From: Saccharopolyspora sp. NFXS83
GTDB taxonomy: Bacteria > Actinomycetota > Actinomycetes > Mycobacteriales > Pseudonocardiaceae
Assembly: GCF_026241095.1 (NCBI RefSeq)
Contig: NZ_JAPFGB010000046.1
Location: 1-37,735 of the forward strand
DNA: 37,735 nucleotides
Reading direction: 5' to 3'
Below the pieces are notes generated by a model. The model was not told where the DNA came from, did not search any database, and worked only from the letters and a program-made list of their open reading frames with translations. Below, piece after piece: positions 31,050-37,735 of this stretch. Made by a program: the position numbers and the translations under genes. Positions within the stretch are counted from its first letter, which is position 1; every line of letters begins with the position of its first letter.

Positions 31050-33734
31050 ATGCCGCTGCCCGACGGGAAACGCTCCGGGGTGGTGCTGCACGGTCGAGAT
31101 CAGGAACTCGCCGAGCTGCGGGAACTGGTCCAAAGGTGCCGTGCGGGACGCGGCGCGGCGCTGGTCCTGCTCGCCGATGCCGGCCTCGGTGCCTCCGCGC
31201 TGGTGGCCGCGACCCGAGCGCTCGCGACCAACTTCCGAACCCGCGGGGTGGCAGGCGTTGCAGCCGAGGCGGAACTGCCGGGCGCCGCCGTGGATCGCCT
31301 GCTCGGCAACCCCGCCACCTCCGATCACCTCGCCGTCGGCCACGAACTCCGCCGCGCGCTGACCGTCGGCGACGAGCCGACCCTGTGCTGGGTGGACGGA
31401 GCGCACGCCCTCGACCGCCGATCGTTGGAAGAGCTCGGGCACCTGGCCCGCCGGCTCACCGGACCGCTGCTGATGCTGTTCACCTGCGCCCCGGGCGGCG
31501 ACGCGGAGCCGGTGCTGGCCGGGCTGCCGACGCTCGTGCTGCGCCCCTTGGACGACACCGCCGCCCGGCGCGTCCTGCGGGACCGCGCACCCGACGAGCT
31601 GCCTCCAGACCTGGCCGGAGAACTCGTCGCACTAGCTTCCGGTGTGCCGCGCGCCCTCGTCGACCTCGTCGATTCGCTGACACCGGGGCAGCTCTGCGGC
31701 ACCGAACCCCCACCGGAGGCGCTGCCCCCGGACAGCACCTACCGGGCCGCCGTGCGCCGCGCGCTCAACTCCCTACCGCCCTCGGGCAGGGTCCTGGTGC
31801 AGCTGGTGGCCGAAGACCTGCGCTCGGACCTCGACACGGTGCTGCGCGCCGCCACCGAACTCGGCGTCGACGGAGCGTCGTGGAGGGCCGTGGTCGCCGC
31901 CAGGATGGTCGTCGTCGATGGCCGCACCGCGCGCCCGCCGAACGAGCTGATGCGCTCCACGCTGCGAGCGGAGTCCGCCCCGGCGGATCGACGCCGTGCG
32001 CACGAGCTCCTCAGCGAGGTGCTCGATCCGGACCTGCACCGGTTGCGCTGGGCGTGGCACCGCGCCACGGTCACCGGCGCACCGCAGGACGCCGACCTGC
32101 TCGACGGCGCCGCCGCTCGGGCCAGGCTGGACGGCGACCACCACGGCGCGTTCCTCGCCTACCGGCTGGCGGCCGAACTCTCCCCGCAGCGGGAAGTGCG
32201 GGCGCTGCGGCTGGTCAGCGCGGGAGCCGATGCCTGGTTGGACGGCAGACCCGGTCAAGCCCGTTGCCTGCTGCGGCGGGCTCGGCCGTTGAGCGACTCC
32301 GCCGGGCTGCGAGCGGTCACCGACCTGATGCAGGGCGGCCTGGAACTGCACAACGGGGTGCCGTCGCGGGCACGCGCCACGCTGCTCAACGCCGCCGAAC
32401 AGCTGCGCGCGGAGAACAACGGGCCGCTCACGGCGATGGCCCTGATGCTCGCCGGTGAGGCGAGTTGCCTGGCCGGGGACTTCCCGGAGTTCTCCGCCAT
32501 CGCCCGCCGCGCCGAAGCCCTCCGACGACCCGACGATCCACCGCCCACGCGGCTGCTGCTCGATCACGTGATCGCCATGGCGGCCACCTACGAGGGGCGG
32601 CACGAGCGGGCGGTTCCCCTGCTGCGCGAAGTCGTGGACCTGGCGGAGTTGGTGCCCGACGCGATGCCGACGATCTGCGCCGCGCAAGCCGCCTACACCC
32701 TCGGCGACTTCGAACGTGCCAGGGAACTGGCCGCGCGAGCGGCCACCGGCAGTCCGGGCAGCAGGACGCCCCTGCTGGTGCCGTGGGCATCGATCTACGG
32801 CACGCTCGCCGCGCTGTCGCAGGACAGCCACCACGCCGCCGAAGCCGGTTCGCTGGAGGCGCTGCGGATCGCCACCGCCGTCGGCCAGCACAACCACGCC
32901 GTCGACCACCTCACGGTGCTCGCCCTGCTCGCGGCCCTGCAAGGTGATCGCGGCACGGCAGAACTGCGGCTGAACGCGGCGTCCGAGGCCGTCACGAGCC
33001 GCGGGCTCGGCAGGCCCGGAGCGCTGAGCTCCTGGGCCTCCGCCTGCGTCGACCTCGTCTGCGGGCGGCCCGCCGACGCGCTCGACCGCTTCCGATTCAT
33101 GGCCCCCGGCTCGTCGCGCGTCAACCCGGCCATCCGCGCCCTCGCCGCTCCGCACCTGGTGGAAGCGGCGGTGCGCTGCGGGGAGCAGGGCCGGGCCGTG
33201 CGGACGCTGCGCGGCTTCGACCGTTGGGCCCACGCCACCGGGAGCCCGAGCAGGCTCGCCCTCTCCCACCGCTGCCACGCCCTGCTGAACGAGCCGGACG
33301 GCGCGGCTGATGAGCACTTCCGGGAAGCGATCAGGCTGCACCGCGTCAGCGAGACCGCGCTGGAACTGGCCAAGACCGAACTGTTCTACGGGACCTGGTT
33401 GCGACGCGGCCGCAAACCGAGCGCCGCACGCGAGCACCTGCACGACGCCGTCAAGATCTTCCGGCACTACCGCGCGGACACCTGGACCGAACGGGCCCGT
33501 GCCGAACTGCGCGCGACCGGGGAGAGCGTCGCCGAGGAGTCGGCGGCGAAGTCCCTCGACGAACTCACGCCGCAGCAGGCGCACATCTCCCGGCTGGTGG
33601 CCGAGGGAGCGACGAACCGGGAGATCGCCGACCGGCTGTTCCTGAGCCCTCGCACGATCGACCACCACCTGCGCAACATCTTCACGAAGCTCGGCCTGCG
33701 GTCCCGCGTGGAACTGAGCCGCCTGCTGCGCTGA
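31050..33734 (+). CDS. LAL-type LuxR regulator with degenerate Walker motifs
   Basis: The 894-residue protein has the large-ATP-binding LuxR layout: an N-terminal STAND/AAA-like domain (about 10-330), helical TPR-like repeats (about 350-800) and a C-terminal LuxR HTH, ELTPQQAHISRLVAEGATNR followed by EIADRLFLSPRTIDHHLRN. At the expected P-loop it reads LADAGLGASALV, with Ala48 for the invariant Lys. Walker B reads CWVDGAHALD, with Gly117 for the second Asp. ATP hydrolysis is therefore unlikely. ATG 31050 follows CACACT-N6. The divergent secreted lipase is the obvious candidate target. Confidence 0.9.
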   Translation: MPLPDGKRSGVVLHGRDQELAELRELVQRCRAGRGAALVLLADAGLGASALVAATRALATNFRTRGVAGVAAEAELPGAAVDRLLGNPATSDHLAVGHELRRALTVGDEPTLCWVDGAHALDRRSLEELGHLARRLTGPLLMLFTCAPGGDAEPVLAGLPTLVLRPLDDTAARRVLRDRAPDELPPDLAGELVALASGVPRALVDLVDSLTPGQLCGTEPPPEALPPDSTYRAAVRRALNSLPPSGRVLVQLVAEDLRSDLDTVLRAATELGVDGASWRAVVAARMVVVDGRTARPPNELMRSTLRAESAPADRRRAHELLSEVLDPDLHRLRWAWHRATVTGAPQDADLLDGAAARARLDGDHHGAFLAYRLAAELSPQREVRALRLVSAGADAWLDGRPGQARCLLRRARPLSDSAGLRAVTDLMQGGLELHNGVPSRARATLLNAAEQLRAENNGPLTAMALMLAGEASCLAGDFPEFSAIARRAEALRRPDDPPPTRLLLDHVIAMAATYEGRHERAVPLLREVVDLAELVPDAMPTICAAQAAYTLGDFERARELAARAATGSPGSRTPLLVPWASIYGTLAALSQDSHHAAEAGSLEALRIATAVGQHNHAVDHLTVLALLAALQGDRGTAELRLNAASEAVTSRGLGRPGALSSWASACVDLVCGRPADALDRFRFMAPGSSRVNPAIRALAAPHLVEAAVRCGEQGRAVRTLRGFDRWAHATGSPSRLALSHRCHALLNEPDGAADEHFREAIRLHRVSETALELAKTELFYGTWLRRGRKPSAAREHLHDAVKIFRHYRADTWTERARAELRATGESVAEESAAKSLDELTPQQAHISRLVAEGATNREIADRLFLSPRTIDHHLRNIFTKLGLRSRVELSRLLR

Positions 33735-33754
33735 GACATGCCGGTGAGCACGGC

Positions 33755-36700
33755 TCAGTCCTCGTAGAACACCCGCTCCACGACGGCCCGAGCCCGGCGG
33801 GTCACCCGCAGGTAGTCGTCGAGCACCTCACCGGTGTCGACGTCGCCGGAATACCCGAGCGCCGCGGCCACCCCGGTCAGCTCCCGCACCTGCTTGGGCA
33901 GCTGGTCACCGGACTTGCCGCGCACCAGCATCACCGCGTTGCGGGACCGCATCGCCAACGTCCACGCCTCGCCGAGCTCCGCGGCGTCCTGCTCGTCCAG
34001 CACTCCGACCCGCACCGCCGCGTCCAGTCCCCGCATCGTCGAGGTGACGCGCAACGACTCGCGCGCGTGCCCGTGGCGCAACTGCACCAGCTGCAAGGTC
34101 CACTCCACGTCGGCGAGACCGCCGCGGCCCAGCTTGGTGTGCGTGGCCGGGTCGGCGCCGCGCGGCAGGCGTTCCGAATCCACCCTGGCCTTGATCCGGC
34201 GGATCTCCCTGATCCGAGCATCGTCGAGGCCGCCGTCCGGGTACCGGATCGGATCGATGGCGGTGCAGAACCGCTCGCCCAGCTCCGCATCCCCCGCGAC
34301 CGGCCGGGCCCGCAGCAGCGCCTGCGCCTCCCACACCTCGCCCCACCGGTGGTAGTAGGTGAGGTACGAGTCGACGGTGCGCACCAGCGGGCCGCTGCGG
34401 CCCTCCGGGCGCAGGTCGATGTCCACTTCCAGCGGCGGGTCCTGGCTCGGCGCGCCCAGCAGGCGGCGCACCTGCTCCACCACCGACGTGGCGAAGCGGA
34501 CCGCCGTGGACTCCGGCACCTCCGGCAGCGGCTCGCACACGAACATCACGTCCGCGTCCGACCCGTACCCGAGCTCCGCACCGCCGAGGCGCCCCATGCC
34601 GATCACCGCGATCCGCGCGGGCACCGTCTGCCACTCCGGCCGGGCCGCCACATCGCGCACCGAGGTGTCCAGCGCGGCCTCCAACACGGCGGCCCACACG
34701 CTCGACAGCGCCCGGAACACCTCCGTCGGCGGCAGCAGGCCCAGCAGGTCGGCGCACGCGATGCGCAACAGCTCGTGGCGGCGCAACGACCGCGCCGCCG
34801 ACACCGCCCGGCTCGGCTCCGCGTGCCGCGCGACCGCGCTGCGCAGCGACGTAGCGACCTCCCCCGGATCCCGCTCGGCCAACGCCGGCGTGTCCGAGAG
34901 CAGCCGCAGCACCTCCGGCGCGCGCACCAGCAGCTCCGGCACGAGCTTCGAGGTCCCGAGCAGCTGCGCGAGCCGTTCGGCGACCACCCCCTCGTCCCGC
35001 AGCAACCGCAGGTACCAGGGCGTTTCCGCCAGCGCCTCGGACACCTTCCGGTACGCCAGCAACCCGCCGTCCGGGTCCGGCGTGTTCGCGAGCAGGTCCA
35101 GCAGCATCGGCAGCAGCGCGCCCTGGATGTGCGCCCGGCGCGACACCCCCGAGGTCAAGGCCTCGATGTGCCGCAACGCGCCCTCCGGCGAGCTGTAGCC
35201 CAGCGCCGCCAAGCGCTGCACCGCAGCGCCGGTGGTGAGCCGCAACGCGTCGGTCGGGACCTTCGCGACCGCCTCCAGCAGCGGGCGGTAGAACAGCTTC
35301 TCGTGCAGCCTGCGCACCCGGTTGCTGTGCCTGCGGTACTCGGCGACCAGCACCTCCCCCGCGCTGCGGCGCCCGCTGGAACGCAGCCCGACCGAACGCG
35401 CCAGCACGTGCAGCCCGTCCTTGTCGTCCATTTCGGGGAGCAGGTGGGTGCGGCGCAACCGCCGCAGCTGCACCCGGTGTTCCAAGGTCCGCAGGAACCG
35501 GTAGGACTCGACGAGGTCCGCGGCATCGGCGCGGGCGACGTAGCCGCCTTCACCGAGCGAGCGCAACGCGTCGACCGTGATCGGGCTCCGCAGGTCCGCG
35601 TCGCTGCGACCGTGCACCATCTGCAGCAGTTGCACGGCGAACTCCACGTCCCGCAGCCCACCGGGGCCCAGCTTGAGCTCCCGCTCGGACAGTTCCGCCG
35701 GCACGTGATCTTCGACCCGGCGGCGCATCGACCGCACGTCGGGGACGAAGTCCTCCCGCTCCGCGGCGGTCCACACCTGCGGCCACACCGCGTCCACGTA
35801 CTGCTGCCCCAGCTCGACGTCGCCCGCGACCGGCCGGGCCTTCAGCAGCGCCTGGAACTCCCACGTCCTGGCCCACCTGCGGTAATAGCTCTGGTAGCCG
35901 TCGAGGGTGCGCACCAGCGCTCCCGCCTTGCCCTCCGGACGCAGCGCCGCGTCCACTTCGAAGAACGCCGCCCCTGCGACGCGCATCATCATGCTCGCGA
36001 GCTTGGTCGCCCCCGGCAACGCTTCCTCGGACTTCGCGACGAACACGACGTCGACATCGCTGACGTAGTTGAGCTCGCGGCCACCGGTCTTGCCCATCGC
36101 GATCACCGCGAGGTCCTCGGCGCTGTCGCCGCCCTCCCGGCCGGCGAGCTCCGCGGCACCCACCACCAGGGCCGCGCGCAGCGCCGCGACCGCGAGGTCC
36201 GACAAGCCCGCCGCGACGTCCTCGAAAGAAGCTCCAGGCAGGTCCCGTTCCACGATCGGCCGCAGGTCGGCCGCCGCGACCTCCAGCAGCAGTCCCCGGT
36301 ACGCGCCGCGCAGCGCGCTGATCGCCTCGGTACCGGTCAGGATGCCGTCCGCCGAGCGCACCGAGCTCACCAGCTCTTCGGTCAACGCCTCGACATCGGG
36401 CCGCTCATCCGTCGGCCTCGGGCGCAGCCGGCGCCAATCCCGCGGATACGCCACCAGGTGATCGGCGAACGCGCTCGACGCCCCCAGCACTCCGACCAGC
36501 CCGCCACGAACAGGGGTGTCCGACGCCAGTTCCTTCGCCAGCTCCGGCCACTCGTCGGCCGCGGCCTCGCGCAGCCGATCCACCGCGAGCAACGCCAGGT
36601 CGGGATCGGGAGCGCGCGACAGCGCCGAGATCACCGGCTCGTCCGTCGGTCCCGAATCAGACCACCACCCGGCCGACCGCAGTTGCTGTTCCGCACGAAC

Positions 36701-36769
36701 GACATCGCTGAAGCCGTACCGCGCCGGAGAAGGAGCCGAACCCGAACGTGACGAGTTGCTGTTGCTCAT
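33755..36769 (-). CDS. glnE: Bifunctional glutamine synthetase adenylyltransferase/deadenylylase
   Basis: GlnE attaches AMP to, and removes it from, the regulatory tyrosine of GlnA. The 1004-residue protein has both nucleotidyltransferase domains: the N-terminal one with MGKTGGRELNYVSDVDVVFV and FFEVDAALRPEGKAG, and the C-terminal one with MGRLGGAELGYGSDADVMFV and EVDIDLRPEGRSGPLVRT. Each has the G-[GR]-x-[EL]-x4-D-x-D pattern, and each is followed by a helical domain (ELKLGPGGLRDVEF and HTKLGRGGLADVEW). ATG 36769 lies seven bases after TACCGT on the minus strand. GlnA, about 5 kb away, retains the target tyrosine, so the pair is functional on paper. Confidence 0.97.
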   Translation of the reverse strand: MSNSNSSRSGSAPSPARYGFSDVVRAEQQLRSAGWWSDSGPTDEPVISALSRAPDPDLALLAVDRLREAAADEWPELAKELASDTPVRGGLVGVLGASSAFADHLVAYPRDWRRLRPRPTDERPDVEALTEELVSSVRSADGILTGTEAISALRGAYRGLLLEVAAADLRPIVERDLPGASFEDVAAGLSDLAVAALRAALVVGAAELAGREGGDSAEDLAVIAMGKTGGRELNYVSDVDVVFVAKSEEALPGATKLASMMMRVAGAAFFEVDAALRPEGKAGALVRTLDGYQSYYRRWARTWEFQALLKARPVAGDVELGQQYVDAVWPQVWTAAEREDFVPDVRSMRRRVEDHVPAELSERELKLGPGGLRDVEFAVQLLQMVHGRSDADLRSPITVDALRSLGEGGYVARADAADLVESYRFLRTLEHRVQLRRLRRTHLLPEMDDKDGLHVLARSVGLRSSGRRSAGEVLVAEYRRHSNRVRRLHEKLFYRPLLEAVAKVPTDALRLTTGAAVQRLAALGYSSPEGALRHIEALTSGVSRRAHIQGALLPMLLDLLANTPDPDGGLLAYRKVSEALAETPWYLRLLRDEGVVAERLAQLLGTSKLVPELLVRAPEVLRLLSDTPALAERDPGEVATSLRSAVARHAEPSRAVSAARSLRRHELLRIACADLLGLLPPTEVFRALSSVWAAVLEAALDTSVRDVAARPEWQTVPARIAVIGMGRLGGAELGYGSDADVMFVCEPLPEVPESTAVRFATSVVEQVRRLLGAPSQDPPLEVDIDLRPEGRSGPLVRTVDSYLTYYHRWGEVWEAQALLRARPVAGDAELGERFCTAIDPIRYPDGGLDDARIREIRRIKARVDSERLPRGADPATHTKLGRGGLADVEWTLQLVQLRHGHARESLRVTSTMRGLDAAVRVGVLDEQDAAELGEAWTLAMRSRNAVMLVRGKSGDQLPKQVRELTGVAAALGYSGDVDTGEVLDDYLRVTRRARAVVERVFYED

Positions 36770-36782
36770 ACTCCGCACGGTA
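36770..36782 (-). promoter_or_regulatory. Leaderless promoter of glnE
   Basis: Minus strand TACCGT (36782-36777), seven bases, ATG 36769. Confidence 0.55.
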
Positions 36783-36822
36783 GCCGGACGCGGGTGCCCG
36801 ACCACAGGCGACCGCCGCGGCC

Positions 36823-37575
36823 TCACGCCATCGGAAGCGCCCGAGTCCCCGTGCGCTGCTCCACCGGAGTCGCGGCCAATCGGACGAAACGCTCCGCCAG
36901 CGGTTCCCAGGTCTCGGCGAGCTCCTCGTGGAAGCGTTCGAGGTGCTCGAAGTCCAGCTGGCCGGGGCGCGCGGTACTCGCCGCCTCCGGCATGGACTCC
37001 GCCCAGTCCAAGACCGTTGCCGGGGTAGTCTCCACGTGGAACTGCAGCGCATAAGCGCAAATCCCCACTCGGAACGCCTGGTTCTCGCAGGCGGGGGAGG
37101 AAGCGAGCAGTTGAGCGCTGGGGGGCAGCCGCACGACCTCGTCGTTGTGGAACTGCAGCACGTCCGGCGTCAGCGGCAGCGCGCCGAACAACGGATCCTC
37201 CGCCGCGGTATCCCGCTTCGCCACGAGCAAGGTGCCCACTTCGGGTCCCTTCTTCACTGGCGCCACCCGTCCCCCGGTAGCGGCAGCCAACAGCTGCGCT
37301 CCCAAGCAGATCGCGAGCACCGGCAGCTGCCTGCTCACCGCCGCGCTGAGCAGTGCTCGAACATCGGCCAGCCACGGATGTTCCAGGTCGTCGAGCGCGC
37401 CCATGCCGCCGCCCATCACGACCAGCGCGTCGTACTCGTCCAGTGCCGACGGTGCAGGGATCTCAGGCGCCCGCACCACGTCCAGCTCCGCGCCGGCCGC
37501 GGCCAGCCATTCGCCGAGACGCCCCGCCGGGGCGATCGCCGACGGTTCCACGACCAACATGCGCACGCGCTCCAT
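36823..37575 (-). CDS. Class I glutamine amidotransferase
   Basis: The 250-residue protein is a stand-alone GATase-1 domain. The nucleophile elbow LPVLAICLGAQLLA has the catalytic cysteine, and YALQFHVETTP has the His and Glu of the triad; VVMGGGMGALDD is the oxyanion-loop region. Stand-alone members transfer or hydrolyse glutamine-derived or gamma-glutamyl amides; no partner synthase is encoded here. It lies 53 bases upstream of glnE in the same direction, which suggests a nitrogen-linked role. ATG 37575 sits six bases after TAGTCT; the in-frame GTG at 37578 would add one residue. Confidence 0.9.
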   Translation of the reverse strand: MERVRMLVVEPSAIAPAGRLGEWLAAAGAELDVVRAPEIPAPSALDEYDALVVMGGGMGALDDLEHPWLADVRALLSAAVSRQLPVLAICLGAQLLAAATGGRVAPVKKGPEVGTLLVAKRDTAAEDPLFGALPLTPDVLQFHNDEVVRLPPSAQLLASSPACENQAFRVGICAYALQFHVETTPATVLDWAESMPEAASTARPGQLDFEHLERFHEELAETWEPLAERFVRLAATPVEQRTGTRALPMA

Positions 37576-37587
37576 CACAGAAGACTA
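37576..37587 (-). promoter_or_regulatory. Leaderless promoter of the amidotransferase gene
   Basis: Minus strand TAGTCT (37587-37582), six bases, ATG 37575. Confidence 0.6.
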
Positions 37588-37651
37588 CGAGACACGTCCA
37601 GCCCGTCGGAACATCTGTTCAGCGGTGGCGGGTGATTCTGCCCTGGAAATG

Positions 37652-37690
37652 CGGGAAGGCCCCACAGCTGTCAGCTGTGGGGCGTTCCCG
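37652..37690 (-). terminator. rRNA operon terminator
   Basis: The 19-base arms 37652-37670 and 37672-37690 pair with one mismatch (CGGGAA, GCCCCACAGCTG core). It lies just past the 5S rRNA on the minus strand. Confidence 0.85.
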
Positions 37691-37699
37691 GATGAGTAT

Positions 37700-37735
37700 T
37701 GTCGGCGGTGTCCTACTCTCCCACACCCTATCGAG
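37700..37735 (-). rRNA. rrf: 5S ribosomal RNA, 3' end (partial)
   Basis: On the minus strand the last 36 bases read CTCGATAGGGTGTGGGAGAG then TAGGACACCGCCGACA. This is the conserved 3' part of actinobacterial 5S rRNA (the GGGAGAGTAGG helix and the closing strand). The 5' part, and presumably the 23S and 16S genes, lie beyond the right edge. The exact 3' end could be shifted by one or two bases. Confidence 0.88.

Noticed and set aside
34067-36751. Long open frame antisense to glnE (and similar ones at 5937-8495 and 11363-13738)
   Set aside because: These are products of high GC: Arg/Ala/Gly/Pro-rich, without family motifs or start signals, and they lie opposite well-supported genes.

Overview
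This window is chromosomal DNA from a high-GC actinomycete. The strong G/C bias at third codon positions, an F420-type (LLM) oxidoreductase, a GlnR-type box before glnA, a GlnE adenylyltransferase and many apparent leaderless genes all fit Actinobacteria. Gene content and order suggest the Pseudonocardiaceae (Saccharopolyspora-like); that family assignment is inference. From memory, the backbone matches the M. tuberculosis Rv2204c-Rv2221c neighbourhood (ErpA-like, DUF3043, cobT/cobS, ilvE, pepA, dlaT, TIGR01777, lipB, lipA, DUF4191, RDD, glnA1, glnE), with lineage-specific genes inserted between the conserved ones. I see no phage, insertion sequence, CRISPR array or tRNA. The right edge cuts into the 3' end of a 5S rRNA on the minus strand.

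Layout. 1-1022: start of a secreted protein (partial), an S4 RNA-binding protein and an ErpA-type Fe-S carrier. 1290-3142: DUF3043 membrane protein, a 95-bp palindromic intergenic repeat and an aldo/keto reductase. 3253-5736: cobU-cobT-cobS, the end of cobalamin synthesis. 5741-7115 (minus): a MoaD/ThiS-like protein ending in Gly-Gly, downstream of a BNR beta-propeller. 7242-8345 (minus): ilvE. 8503-10809: small membrane protein, DUF402 protein and APC permease. 10810-11434: gap without a gene. 11435-13911: pepA, OsmC-like protein and a small conserved protein. 14220-17399: lpdA and the E2 acyltransferase gene, whose two lipoyl domains contain an almost identical 128-bp direct repeat. 17527-19358: TIGR01777 protein, second copy of the palindromic repeat, lipB. 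19417-24309: lipoprotein serine hydrolase behind a hairpin that covers its ribosome-binding site, HTH regulator, LLM oxidoreductase, a TetR regulator divergent from an unknown gene with twin operators between them, and an SDR. 24389-26938: lipA, DUF4191, RDD protein. 27165-28589: glnA behind a GlnR-type box. 28677-33734: SMP-30-like protein with a degenerate metal site, a ~610-bp gap, secreted lipase, and a divergent LAL-type LuxR regulator with degenerate Walker motifs. 33755-37575 (minus): glnE and a class I glutamine amidotransferase. 37652-37735: rRNA terminator and 5S 3' end.

How the genes work together. Three metabolic themes recur. The first is lipoate: LipB and LipA build the cofactor, the E2 carries it, Lpd reoxidises it, and ErpA may supply Fe-S clusters to LipA. 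The second is nitrogen: GlnR box, GlnA and GlnE, with a glutamine amidotransferase beside them. The third is nucleotide-loop assembly of cobalamin. Many genes start 6-7 nt after a TAnnnT hexamer, so leaderless transcription appears to be the default for first genes here, while Shine-Dalgarno sites mark internal operon genes.
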